A DNA stretch of 64,000 nt, taken from positions 1 through 64,000 of the forward strand of contig UQDR01000001.1 in assembly GCA_900539835.1 (NCBI GenBank), given 5' to 3'. The notes below the pieces were generated by a model. It searched no databases and was not told the origin of the DNA. It was given only the letters and a program-made list of their open reading frames with translations. Source of the stretch: an uncultured Ruminococcus sp. GTDB lineage: Bacteria > Bacillota > Clostridia > Oscillospirales > Ruminococcaceae. Both the position numbers and the translations under genes were made by a program. Positions 1 through 7,904 of this stretch are shown here, in pieces (position 1 is the stretch's first letter; the number at the start of each line of letters is the position of its first letter).

Positions 1-42
1 TCGGAGGCCTATTTTTTCTACTCATAGCTTTAAGCTCTTTTG

Positions 43-70
43 AACCCCCAGTAAAACTGGGGGTTTTCGT
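43..70 (+). terminator. Intrinsic terminator of an upstream plus-strand gene
   Basis: A 10-bp stem (AACCCCCAGT, loop AAA, ACTGGGGGTT) is followed by TTCGTTT. It points in the plus direction, so it would end a transcript that enters from left of the window. No coding sequence can be supported in bases 1-42. Confidence 0.8.
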
Positions 71-78
71 TTCACAAC

Positions 79-109
79 AAAAAGCGGCGAGAATAATCTC
101 ACCGCTTTT
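79..109 (-). terminator. Intrinsic terminator of the mannanase gene
   Basis: Read on the minus strand this is a 13-bp stem (one G-T wobble) with a 4-nt loop followed by a run of Ts, about 35 bp after the mannanase stop codon. It lies back to back with the terminator at 43-70, so the two strands are closed independently. Confidence 0.85.
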
Positions 110-144
110 GGACAATTCGCTGTCCACCAAATAAATTCAATTTG

Positions 145-2553
145 TTATCCTAAAATAGCCTCAGCAGCAACAGAATATTTGTAAAGTGCCTTTACAAGAT
201 TCTGCATGTCTTCAGTTGCAGAAATTCTGAGTGTTGAGTAAATGTATGAATATGCACCGTATTTTACCGTGTCTGTTATCTGTGTTGTTCCTTCACAGAA
301 GCATATATCATACATTGTTGAAAGCTTATCTGCTGCTATATCCGGAATCTCTCCGTAATATGACTGATTTGATGCGTTATACTGTACCTTTACTCTTTCA
401 GTTACACCGTTTGCTGTATACTGCATATACAAGTTGTTTGTATCTACTCCTGAGAGATCAGTAATATAACTTCTAATTCCTGTTCCTGAATCAAGGTGGA
501 GTGATGTTCCTGAAATGTTTCCTTTTTTAGTTCCGTTAAATGTCTGAGTCTTTGTTGCATACTTTCTTACTGTGCTGTATGTTACATCGCTCAGATCCTC
601 AAGTGCAACTGTTGGCAGACTCTCAGTTGTGTTAAACATCTTCTGTGAATAATATCCATAGGTCTGCATTGCCTTTGCAAATGCCTTTTCCTGTGTATTT
701 CCTATGTTAGCCAAGGATGCTGTAAATGAGTTAAGCTTTATAGTTGATGTAGATGTTGATGCCACTACTTCATTTCCTTTTACTGTGCTTACAACAAGCT
801 TTGCGCTGTATCTCTTGGACATGTCACAAGATTTTATCGGAACAGTAAATACATATGTTTTCTGTCCGTTGATTGTTTTTGTATTGTTCTTATCCAAGGT
901 TACTCTTGTTTCATTTACTCCCTTTGCTGTAAATACTGCCTCTACCTTATAGTTGCTGTTTACATATCCTTCGGGAACTGAATAATATGCGTTTGCTCCG
1001 ATTATTCCTGTCAATGTAAGGTTTGTTGATACATATTCAGGTGTACCGAGGTCAGGCTCATCAATAGGATAATTTTTTAAGTCAGGCAGTTCATCCAGCG
1101 TAATAACATTTTCATGCTGATATACTTTTTTCCACATGTCAAGCTCAGTATACTGCGTGGAAATGGAATCACCGTTTACAGCAAAGCTGCCGCTCCAAGT
1201 ACAGAACCAGCTCCATACTGTTCCTGCATCTAACGCTTGATCAATATCAAAAAGGCATCCGTTTTCTGAAAGTGCTACAACTTTGTTTGTATCAGGATAG
1301 TTAGCAACCTCTAAGAATTTTGTGGACTGAGGTGCATATTGGTGTGTGCCGGGATAAATATCTTCGCCTACCATATCACAATAATCATCTCCCGGATACC
1401 ATGAAGCACTTTGCCCGTTCCATACCCAAATAAGGTTATTAAGTCCGTGATAGTTGGTCAGTCGGTCATATAAAAGCTTCCATAGCTTTAAATATGGGTC
1501 AGCACCTTTTGCTCCCCACCAGAACCATCCGCCGCTTGCTTCATGAAGCGGTCTGAACAATACAGGAACATCTGCTGCTTGAAGTTTTTTAAGCTGTACC
1601 GCAATAGCGTCAATATCAGATATTAATGTATTATATCCATTAGTGTCTTGACCGTTCATTACTTTGCCAAGATCAAAATCAGTGTTTTTAGTATAAAATC
1701 CTCCCCACCATCTGGGGTTTCCGTTCTCATCATTACCCGATTTCAGATAACTGTCAGGTGCATTCCAGTGCCAGTAAATCTCTACTATTCCGCCAGCATT
1801 AGAAAACTCAATTGCCTTTTCAACTGTATGACTTCTGTCACCTCTTGCTACACGACAGGGGGTGTATCTCATTAAATCCATTCCAAGCATTGCAGGCGTT
1901 TTACCAGTAGCATTTTTAATTGCTTTAAATTCAGAGCCGTTAATTCCATTTTCACAGCTTTGACCTGAAATAACATTTTTGCCGTAATTATCGCATATGT
2001 AACTCATCAGACGCTTTGCAGAATCAGTTGCATTAGGGTTAATGAGCTGCTTTGAAACTTCATATTTAGCTTCAGTATTAATGTCATGTCTTACAATTTT
2101 GATATAATCAAGATAAATATATCCCCAGCTTTTAGTAACGGAAATACTGTTTAATCCTTTTTGCAGGAACACTTGGTTTACAGCATATTCAGAATAAACA
2201 TTATTTATTGATGAAAATGTGCCTACCCTAGAACCGTTAACCTCTAAATTATTGACCTTATCAGATCCAATGCCCTTGCTGTTTACTATTACATCATAAT
2301 AGTTTGATTCGGTTACTGTAACGTTAAATGTTACTTTGCTGGCTGAATCATTGAATTGTCCAACGACTTTGCCGCCGGAGGCGCCGGAATCGTTTCTCAC
2401 ACTGACTCCGCTTCCGGATAGTACTGCATTTTCAGCCTCATATATTTCATAATCGGAATTAGCTGATAAAACAGCTTGCGGAAAAGCTGTAATAAGCATA
2501 GCTAATGCCAGTAGAATTGAGGCAAATCGCTTTTTCATGAAAACCTTCTTCAT
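145..2553 (-). CDS. Secreted beta-mannanase: CBM35 + GH26 + uncharacterised C-terminal region
   Basis: Exported endo-beta-1,4-mannanase that should cut mannan or glucomannan backbones outside the cell. The N-terminus is a classic signal peptide: Lys-rich start, hydrophobic ILLALAMLITAF, cleavage near VLSA-NS. Residues about 35-155 look like a CBM35-type carbohydrate-binding module (YEIYEAEN at the start, YLDYIKIV at the end). Residues about 165-495 are a GH26 barrel: FRPLHEASGGWFWWG (near 337) carries the acid/base Glu and LSENG (near 428) the nucleophile Glu. About 300 C-terminal residues match no domain I recognise; they end in MQNLVKALYKYSVAAEAILG, a tail style I recall from Ruminococcus surface proteins. 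No dockerin, sortase motif or SLH repeat is visible, so it is probably released or held by the C-terminal region. A second Met five codons in (MKKRFAS) is an alternative start. The gene is monocistronic with its own promoter and terminator. Confidence 0.93.
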   Translation of the reverse strand: MKKVFMKKRFASILLALAMLITAFPQAVLSANSDYEIYEAENAVLSGSGVSVRNDSGASGGKVVGQFNDSASKVTFNVTVTESNYYDVIVNSKGIGSDKVNNLEVNGSRVGTFSSINNVYSEYAVNQVFLQKGLNSISVTKSWGYIYLDYIKIVRHDINTEAKYEVSKQLINPNATDSAKRLMSYICDNYGKNVISGQSCENGINGSEFKAIKNATGKTPAMLGMDLMRYTPCRVARGDRSHTVEKAIEFSNAGGIVEIYWHWNAPDSYLKSGNDENGNPRWWGGFYTKNTDFDLGKVMNGQDTNGYNTLISDIDAIAVQLKKLQAADVPVLFRPLHEASGGWFWWGAKGADPYLKLWKLLYDRLTNYHGLNNLIWVWNGQSASWYPGDDYCDMVGEDIYPGTHQYAPQSTKFLEVANYPDTNKVVALSENGCLFDIDQALDAGTVWSWFCTWSGSFAVNGDSISTQYTELDMWKKVYQHENVITLDELPDLKNYPIDEPDLGTPEYVSTNLTLTGIIGANAYYSVPEGYVNSNYKVEAVFTAKGVNETRVTLDKNNTKTINGQKTYVFTVPIKSCDMSKRYSAKLVVSTVKGNEVVASTSTSTIKLNSFTASLANIGNTQEKAFAKAMQTYGYYSQKMFNTTESLPTVALEDLSDVTYSTVRKYATKTQTFNGTKKGNISGTSLHLDSGTGIRSYITDLSGVDTNNLYMQYTANGVTERVKVQYNASNQSYYGEIPDIAADKLSTMYDICFCEGTTQITDTVKYGAYSYIYSTLRISATEDMQNLVKALYKYSVAAEAILG

Positions 2554-2603
2554 AATAAAATTTCATCCTTTCAAATAAAAGTATTGTAAAAAGAATTAAA
2601 TTC

Positions 2604-2632
2604 AGTATATCATATTAATTTATGGATGTAAA
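2604..2632 (-). promoter_or_regulatory. Sigma-A promoter of the mannanase gene
   Basis: On the minus strand TTTACA, a 17-nt spacer and TATACT precede the mannanase start by about 50 bp. It forms the left arm of an inverted duplication whose right arm is the promoter of the divergent methyltransferase gene. Confidence 0.7.
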
Positions 2633-2672
2633 TTGACTATTTATATAAATTATTTAAAGAAATATGGTCAAT

Positions 2673-2701
2673 TTGACATTACATAATTAATATGATATTC
2701 T
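2673..2701 (+). promoter_or_regulatory. Sigma-A promoter of the rlmD-like gene
   Basis: TTGACA, 17-nt spacer, TATTCT, ending about 30 bp before the start codon. The -10 is weaker than the -35. It is the right arm of the inverted duplication shared with the mannanase promoter. Confidence 0.6.
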
Positions 2702-2732
2702 TGAAATATAAGCTGAATGGAAGTGAAACGAG

Positions 2733-3893
2733 ATGAGTAATCAAAAAAATAACCATGAAAGAATGTGTAAGCATTTTAAGAAATGCGGCGGATGTCAGCT
2801 TGATATGTCATATGAAGATCAAATTCTGTGGAAACAGCAAAAAGCTGAGCGTATGCTTTCTCAATTTGCAGAAGTCAAACCAATTGTAACTATGAAAAAT
2901 CCTTATAATTACAGAAATAAAGTTCAGACCGTATTCCGCAAAATAAAAAAGAATCAAATCATATCTGGTGTTTATCAATCATCGTCAGGAAACATGGTTG
3001 CAGTAGAAGATTGTAAATTAGAGAGCAAAGAATCACAGAAAATTTCGGCAGCTTTCAAAATCCTTATGAAGTCCTTTAAAATCATGCCCTTTGATGAAAG
3101 AACCGGAAGGGGACTGATACGCCATATATTAGTGAGAAACAGTCATCATACAGGAGAAATTATGCTTTGCATCGTGACTTCATCTCCTATATTCCCATCA
3201 AAAAAGCAGTTTGTGAATGCTATTCTGAAAAAATGTCCTGAAATATCTACAATAATTCATAATGTTTCTGAAAATCCAATGCCTTTGACTTTAGGAACAA
3301 AGGAATATGTTTTGTTTGGGAAAGGTTATATAGAGGATATAATTTGCGGTTATAAGTTCAGAATATCATCTCAGTCATTTTATCAGGTTAATCCGATTCA
3401 GACTGAAAAATTATATAATATTGCGATAAACAGTGCCCAATTAAAAAAGACAGATATAGTAATTGACGCCTATTGCGGAACAGGTACAATAGGAATATTA
3501 TGTGCTGCACATGTTAAGGAGGTTATCGGAGCGGAATTAAATAAAACTGCATGTAAGGACGCAGCTTTTAACGCAAAGCTGAATAATATTGAAAACATAA
3601 TCTTTAATAATTGCGATGCCGGAGATTTTATGGATGAATATGCCAAGGGAAATGAAAGAGCTGACGTTGTTATTATGGATCCTCCCCGTGCCGGTGCAAG
3701 TAAAAAATTTCTTTTATCTGTGGCAAATCTGTCTCCAGAAAGAGTAATATATATATCATGTAAAATTGAAACCTTGCAAAGAGATTTGAGATTGCTGAAA
3801 AAAATCGGATATAAAGCCGAGATGATTCAGCCGGTAGATATGTTTCCTCATACGACAGGAATTGAAACTATTGTTGTTTTAAATAAAATATAA
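2733..3893 (+). CDS. RlmD/TrmA-family RNA (uracil-C5-)-methyltransferase, no TRAM domain
   Basis: SAM-dependent methyltransferase that makes 5-methyluridine in rRNA or tRNA. The N-terminus has the iron-sulfur cysteine pattern C12-x5-C18-x2-C21, with a further Cys in VEDC near residue 100. The C-terminal half is a Rossmann methyltransferase: DAYCGTGTIGI for SAM binding, MDPPRAGASKKFL, and YISCKIETLQRDL, whose Cys near 342 is the expected nucleophile. At 386 residues it is shorter than the usual 440-460 because it begins directly at the FeS region and lacks the N-terminal TRAM domain. The Shine-Dalgarno is modest (GGAAG, 9 nt before ATG). It is a single gene with its own promoter and terminator. 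The target base (23S U747/U1939 or tRNA U54) cannot be decided from sequence. Confidence 0.9.
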   Translation: MSNQKNNHERMCKHFKKCGGCQLDMSYEDQILWKQQKAERMLSQFAEVKPIVTMKNPYNYRNKVQTVFRKIKKNQIISGVYQSSSGNMVAVEDCKLESKESQKISAAFKILMKSFKIMPFDERTGRGLIRHILVRNSHHTGEIMLCIVTSSPIFPSKKQFVNAILKKCPEISTIIHNVSENPMPLTLGTKEYVLFGKGYIEDIICGYKFRISSQSFYQVNPIQTEKLYNIAINSAQLKKTDIVIDAYCGTGTIGILCAAHVKEVIGAELNKTACKDAAFNAKLNNIENIIFNNCDAGDFMDEYAKGNERADVVIMDPPRAGASKKFLLSVANLSPERVIYISCKIETLQRDLRLLKKIGYKAEMIQPVDMFPHTTGIETIVVLNKI

Positions 3894-3900
3894 ATTATGT

Positions 3901-3942
3901 GCAGTAAAAACGTCCATGGTTTTTGCTGCATTTTATTTATTT
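3901..3942 (+). terminator. Intrinsic terminator of the rlmD-like gene
   Basis: An 11-bp stem (3901-3911 with 3919-3929, one wobble) with a 7-nt loop is followed by ATTTTATTTATTTT, starting 7 bp after the stop codon. Confidence 0.85.
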
Positions 3943-4039
3943 TAAAGAAGATTTGTAGATGAATCATTTCTATTATACGGACTTGCTGAATAATATTAAA
4001 TAACGTTTTACGTATTTGTAAATTGTCAGGAGGGCTATT

Positions 4040-5233
4040 ATGAATCTCAGAAAAAAATTAATCGGCTTCGGGTGTATCTTAATCACTTTAATTATGCCGA
4101 TAAATGCATTGGCAGACGGCACAGCCGATCCTCAGTCACAATTGGCTCAGGCAGACATAATATCAGATAATTCAGTAATGAGTGAAGTTACTGCAAGGTC
4201 TGCAATATTAATAGAAACATCAACAGGAACCGTTATCGCTGAAAAAAATTCAGAGGAACAAATAAGTGCTTCGCATTTTGCAAAGCTTATGACGCTGCTG
4301 ATTGCTGAAGAAAAAATAAATAACGGCAAATTGAATTTACAGGATAAAGTAACTGTTTCAGCTAATGCGAACTCCAAGGGTGCACCACAGGTTTGGCTTG
4401 ATGTGGGAGAAACCATAACAGTAGAAGAGCTTTTTAAATCAATAACTATAGGCAATGCAAACGATGGCTGTACAGCTCTTGCAGAAAAAATCGGCGGCAC
4501 AGAAGAAGATTTTGTTGTACTTATGAATGAGAAGGCTAAAAGTCTAGGTATGAATAATACAGACTTTAATGATTGCACCGGTATTGATGAAAATACTGTT
4601 TCTACAGCATACGATTTGTCTTTGCTTTCGGCAGAAATATTAAAATATGAAGATTTGATTCCTTATTTTACTACATGGATGACTAATATAAGAAATGACG
4701 CAGTAGAGCTTGTGAGTACAAATAGACTTATAAGAACTTATAAAGGAATAATCGGTCTTAAATCCTGTGCATCAAAAGCGTCGGGAGAATGTCTGATCAC
4801 TGCTGCTAAAAGAAATAATATGACCTTGTGTGCAGTCGTTTTGGGGAGCAGTAACGACGACACAAAATTTTCTGATGCTAAAGCTTTAATGGACTATGCT
4901 TTTACCGGGTATGAAATATATGAACCTGAGATCGACGAAAAGGCTGTTGAAAATATTAAAGTCAAAGGCGGGGAACAACTTGAATCAGAAGTAAAAATCA
5001 ATAATCTTACTAATATTGTTATACCGAGAGGAACATATTCTCAAATTACCTGTGAGTTTAAAAGAGAGGAAACTATAGAAGCTCCTGTCGAAAAAAACAG
5101 TGAAGTCGGAGAAATAGTTTTTCAAAATGGTGAAAATGAAATTCTAAAGGCAAAAATTGTTGTTAAGGATGAGATAAAGAAAAATTCTTTTCTATTTTCT
5201 TTTAAAAGAATTTTGTTGAATCTGTTTAAGTAG
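4040..5233 (+). CDS. D-alanyl-D-alanine carboxypeptidase (PBP5/DacF) homologue with degenerate catalytic motifs
   Basis: A peptidase-S11 (DacA/DacF) fold by overall similarity: signal peptide (MNLRKKLIGFGCILITLIM...ALADG), transpeptidase-like domain to about 290, a beta-rich domain (about 295-375) and a C-terminal amphipathic segment FSFKRILLNLFK like the membrane anchor of PBP5. The family normally trims the terminal D-Ala of peptidoglycan stems. All three catalytic motifs deviate: the SxxK box reads S78-H-F-A-K82, one residue too long; the SxN box reads N139-A-N141; the KTG box reads K241-S-C243. I infer it is a pseudoenzyme or has altered activity, perhaps binding peptidoglycan. The reading frame is intact with a strong AGGAGG Shine-Dalgarno, so it is not a decayed gene. 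It stands alone between two transcription units. Confidence 0.85.
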   Translation: MNLRKKLIGFGCILITLIMPINALADGTADPQSQLAQADIISDNSVMSEVTARSAILIETSTGTVIAEKNSEEQISASHFAKLMTLLIAEEKINNGKLNLQDKVTVSANANSKGAPQVWLDVGETITVEELFKSITIGNANDGCTALAEKIGGTEEDFVVLMNEKAKSLGMNNTDFNDCTGIDENTVSTAYDLSLLSAEILKYEDLIPYFTTWMTNIRNDAVELVSTNRLIRTYKGIIGLKSCASKASGECLITAAKRNNMTLCAVVLGSSNDDTKFSDAKALMDYAFTGYEIYEPEIDEKAVENIKVKGGEQLESEVKINNLTNIVIPRGTYSQITCEFKREETIEAPVEKNSEVGEIVFQNGENEILKAKIVVKDEIKKNSFLFSFKRILLNLFK

Positions 5234-5287
5234 CAACAATAGTCTTTGTTTAAATTGCACAAAACTTGAGATGTAAGACTAAATTGC

Positions 5288-5316
5288 TTGAAATGTTCAG
5301 AAAAATATAGTATAAT
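5288..5316 (+). promoter_or_regulatory. Sigma-A promoter of pgi
   Basis: TTGAAA (5288-5293), 17-nt spacer, TATAAT (5311-5316), about 34 bp before the pgi start codon. Confidence 0.8.
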
Positions 5317-5349
5317 TTAAATAGTAAAATTAGAAAGGAATTGATTGAT

Positions 5350-6681
5350 ATGGCTATAAAATTAAATGCTAAATATCTTGAACCTTTTGTACAGTCGCAT
5401 GAGCTTGAAGCTATCGCTCCTTTGGTTTCCGCAGCGCATAAAACGTTGGATTCCGGAAGCGGTTTAGGAAATGATTTTCTTGGTTGGGTCAACCTTCCTG
5501 AGAATTATGACAAGGAAGAGTTTGAAAGAATAAAAAAAGCTGCACAAAGAATAAAAGAAAAAGCTGATATTCTTATTGTCATAGGAATCGGCGGTTCATA
5601 TCTCGGAGCAAGAGCTGCTATTGAGCTTCTTAAATCGCCGTTTTATAATAATTTAAAAAAGGATACTCCGGATATATATTTTGTGGGCAATAATATAAGC
5701 CCGACTTATTTGAATGAAATCCTTTCAATTTGTGAAGGAAAAGATATATGTGTAAATGTTATCTCAAAATCAGGTACAACAACTGAGCCTGCTTTGGCAT
5801 TCCGCATTTTTAAAAAGCTTGTTGAAGATAAATATGGCAAGGAAGAAGCAAAGTCAAGAATATTTGCTACTACCGATAAATCAAGAGGAACTTTAAAAGA
5901 GCTTTCAGATGCTGAAGGCTATGAAACTTTCGTTATTGCCGATGATATAGGCGGACGTTTTTCTGTGCTTACAGCCGTTGGTCTTTTGCCGATAGCCGTT
6001 GCCGGATGTGATATTGATAAAATAATGGCCGGCGCTAAGGCCGCTAAGGATAAGTATTCAGCTGATGACGGAAATGACTGCTATACTTATGCCGCTTTAA
6101 GAAATGTTCTCTATAATAAGGGCAAAAGCATTGAAATGCTTGTTTCTTATGATCCAAGCTTTACCATGATGGCTGAGTGGTGGAAACAGCTTTACGGCGA
6201 AAGTGAAGGCAAAGACCATAAAGGTATTTACCCTTCATCTGCAACATTTTCAACAGATTTGCATTCTTTGGGACAGTTCGTTCAGGACGGCTCCAGAGTT
6301 ATGTTTGAAACAGTCGTGGATATTAAAGAGCCTAAACAGGACTTGTTCCTTGAGGACGATAAAGAAAACCTCGACGGACTTAATTTCCTGACAAATCAGA
6401 ATATGTCTGTTGTAAACAAGAAAGCATTTCAGGGTACTGTTCTTGCACATACAGAGGGCGGCGTTCCAAATATCGTGCTTGAAGTGGATAAGCTTGACGA
6501 GGAAAACTTCGGTGAAATGGTATACTTCTTCGAGAAAGCATGTGCAATTTCCGGATATATGCTTGGCGTAAATCCATTTAATCAGCCGGGAGTTGAAAGC
6601 TATAAAAAGAATATGTTTGCTCTTCTCGGAAAACCGGGCTATGAGGCTCAGAGAGCTGAACTTGAAGAAAAAATAAAATAA
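5350..6681 (+). CDS. pgi: Glucose-6-phosphate isomerase
   Basis: Interconverts glucose-6-phosphate and fructose-6-phosphate in the cytoplasm, linking glycolysis and gluconeogenesis. The family signature is visible as DDIGGRFSVLTAVGLLPIAV, with the upstream sugar-phosphate loop GIGGSYLGARAAIEL and VISKSGTTTEPA. The length of 443 residues fits the short bacterial form of Firmicutes (about 450). I place the start at ATG 5350: AGGAA ends 9 bases upstream, whereas the in-frame TTG at 5341 would abut the Shine-Dalgarno. The gene has its own near-consensus promoter and is followed after about 50 bp by a small P-loop protein, with no terminator visible between them. Confidence 0.96.
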   Translation: MAIKLNAKYLEPFVQSHELEAIAPLVSAAHKTLDSGSGLGNDFLGWVNLPENYDKEEFERIKKAAQRIKEKADILIVIGIGGSYLGARAAIELLKSPFYNNLKKDTPDIYFVGNNISPTYLNEILSICEGKDICVNVISKSGTTTEPALAFRIFKKLVEDKYGKEEAKSRIFATTDKSRGTLKELSDAEGYETFVIADDIGGRFSVLTAVGLLPIAVAGCDIDKIMAGAKAAKDKYSADDGNDCYTYAALRNVLYNKGKSIEMLVSYDPSFTMMAEWWKQLYGESEGKDHKGIYPSSATFSTDLHSLGQFVQDGSRVMFETVVDIKEPKQDLFLEDDKENLDGLNFLTNQNMSVVNKKAFQGTVLAHTEGGVPNIVLEVDKLDEENFGEMVYFFEKACAISGYMLGVNPFNQPGVESYKKNMFALLGKPGYEAQRAELEEKIK

Positions 6682-6729
6682 GTAATATATTAAAAATAAA
6701 AAGTCCTATCGGACGGAATGGAGTACATT

Positions 6730-7134
6730 ATGATTAATTTGATTCCCGGAAAAAAAGGAACAGGAAAAACTAAAATCTTGGTTGATGCTATTGAAGCGTC
6801 TGTAAAAAATGCAACAGGCAATGTAGTTTGCATTGAAAGAGGTATGAAGCTTACTTATGACCTTCCTCATAAGGTAAGACTTGTTGACGCTGAAGAATAT
6901 GGCATCAATAGCTATGACGCTTTCTATGGTTTTGTAGCAGGAGTTCTTGCCGGAAACTATGATATTCAGGAAATTTTTGTTGACGGTATCTTGAGAATCG
7001 GAGGCAGAGATTATGAAGCTTTCGGAAGCATGATTGAAAAGGTTGCAATGCTTGCTAAGGATATTAAAATTGTATTTACAGTGTCTGCTGACCCAGACGA
7101 GCTTCCTGCAAAAGTAAGAGCATTCATTAAATAA
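6730..7134 (+). CDS. Small P-loop ATP-binding protein of unknown function
   Basis: A 134-residue cytoplasmic protein opening almost at once with a Walker A motif (GKKGTGKT at residues 7-14). A Walker-B-like hydrophobic strand ending in Asp follows (IQEIFVDGILRIGG), and a further hydrophobic strand IKIVFTVSAD lies near the C-terminus. It resembles a minimal P-loop nucleotidase rather than a complete AAA or GTPase domain; I do not recognise a named family or function. I prefer ATG 6730, which has GGAG six bases upstream, over the ATG at 6718. It lies between pgi and the yceD promoter and probably shares the pgi transcript. Similar small P-loop proteins occur in Clostridia, but I cannot name a pathway. 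Confidence 0.75.
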   Translation: MINLIPGKKGTGKTKILVDAIEASVKNATGNVVCIERGMKLTYDLPHKVRLVDAEEYGINSYDAFYGFVAGVLAGNYDIQEIFVDGILRIGGRDYEAFGSMIEKVAMLAKDIKIVFTVSADPDELPAKVRAFIK

Positions 7135-7157
7135 TTATAAATAATATAGAAAAAGTA

Positions 7158-7186
7158 TTGACAAATTTTATTATAAAGGTTATAAT
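7158..7186 (+). promoter_or_regulatory. Consensus sigma-A promoter of yceD-rpmF
   Basis: TTGACA (7158-7163), exactly 17 nt, TATAAT (7181-7186): both hexamers are perfect. It lies about 30 bp before the yceD-like gene, consistent with strong expression of the L32 unit. Confidence 0.88.
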
Positions 7187-7213
7187 TAAATTTGTGATGT
7201 TTGAGGTGTGACT

Positions 7214-7660
7214 ATGATTTTACAGTTAAAACAACTGTTTGATATTGACGGAGAGATAAAAATCCTTGATTTTTCGATTAATCCTGAAGATATATCTGAC
7301 TTATCTGTGTCAAAATCATTTTCCTCACCTATTGCAATTAAGGGTAAAATTGAAAATCGTGCAGGTGTTGTAACTCTTACTTATATCAGCAAATTTTCAA
7401 TGAACCTTTCTTGTGACAGATGTCTTAAAGAGTTTAGTCGGGAGTATGAATATAATTTTGAACATATTTTGATTCAAAGCACAAACAAGGATAATGACGA
7501 ATATATAGTGTGCAAGGATAATACTCTTGATTTAAATGAATTAGCTATTTCAGATTTGTTGTTACAGCTGCCTACAAAGATTCTTTGCAGGGAAGACTGC
7601 AGGGGCTTGTGTTACGTTTGCGGACAAGATTTGAATGAAGGTGAATGTAACTGTTCCTGA
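7214..7660 (+). CDS. YceD/DUF177-family protein
   Basis: YceD (DUF177) family protein, which in most bacteria sits immediately upstream of rpmF and is linked to large ribosomal subunit or 23S rRNA homeostasis; its molecular activity is not established. Visible hallmarks are an N-terminal beta-rich part with the family Cys pair in LSCDRCLKEF and a C-terminal cysteine cluster CREDC...C..CG...CNC that resembles a zinc site. Its 148 residues are typical. I choose ATG 7214, with GAGG seven bases upstream, over the in-frame GTG at 7208, which would be almost on top of the Shine-Dalgarno. It is co-transcribed with rpmF (38-bp gap) from a perfect promoter. Confidence 0.88.
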   Translation: MILQLKQLFDIDGEIKILDFSINPEDISDLSVSKSFSSPIAIKGKIENRAGVVTLTYISKFSMNLSCDRCLKEFSREYEYNFEHILIQSTNKDNDEYIVCKDNTLDLNELAISDLLLQLPTKILCREDCRGLCYVCGQDLNEGECNCS

Positions 7661-7698
7661 ATAGCAATTAATCTATTATCTAAAGAGGAGGTGCCCAA

Positions 7699-7881
7699 AT
7701 GGCAGTACCAAAGAGAAAAGTTTCCAAAGCAAGACGTGATAAAAGACGTTCAGCAGTTTGGAAATTAGACGCACCAGCACTCTGCAGATGTTCAAACTGC
7801 GGCGAGCTTACAGCTCCTCACAAGGTTTGCAAAAATTGCGGATATTATAAGGGTGTAGAAGTAATCAAAAAGGAAGCTTAA
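7699..7881 (+). CDS. rpmF: 50S ribosomal protein L32
   Basis: L32 of the large ribosomal subunit, 60 residues. It starts with the family's MAVPKRKVSKARRDKRR and keeps all four cysteines of the zinc ribbon (C31, C34, C44, C47), so this is the zinc-binding (C+) paralogue type. AGAGGAGGTG is a very strong Shine-Dalgarno. In many Firmicutes plsX follows rpmF; here plsX is absent and an attenuator-like RNA region follows instead. Confidence 0.97.
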   Translation: MAVPKRKVSKARRDKRRSAVWKLDAPALCRCSNCGELTAPHKVCKNCGYYKGVEVIKKEA

Positions 7882-7904
7882 TTTTTGATTATCAGCTGTT
7901 AATG

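Larger units (their letters stand above)
2604..2701. repeat. Imperfect inverted duplication covering two divergent promoters
   Basis: The left arm (2604-2637, read on the minus strand) and the right arm (2667-2701, plus strand) share GTCAATTT, then ACAT, then 14 identical bases AATTAATATGATAT and a final CT. About 28 of 34 positions match with one gap. Each arm contains the -35/-10 region of the gene it faces, and about 29 AT-rich bases lie between them. Confidence 0.75.

Noticed and set aside
3943..4039. Promoter of the carboxypeptidase homologue
   Set aside because: Several AT-rich hexamers exist but none with acceptable -35/-10 spacing; a sporulation-sigma promoter could not be recognised either.
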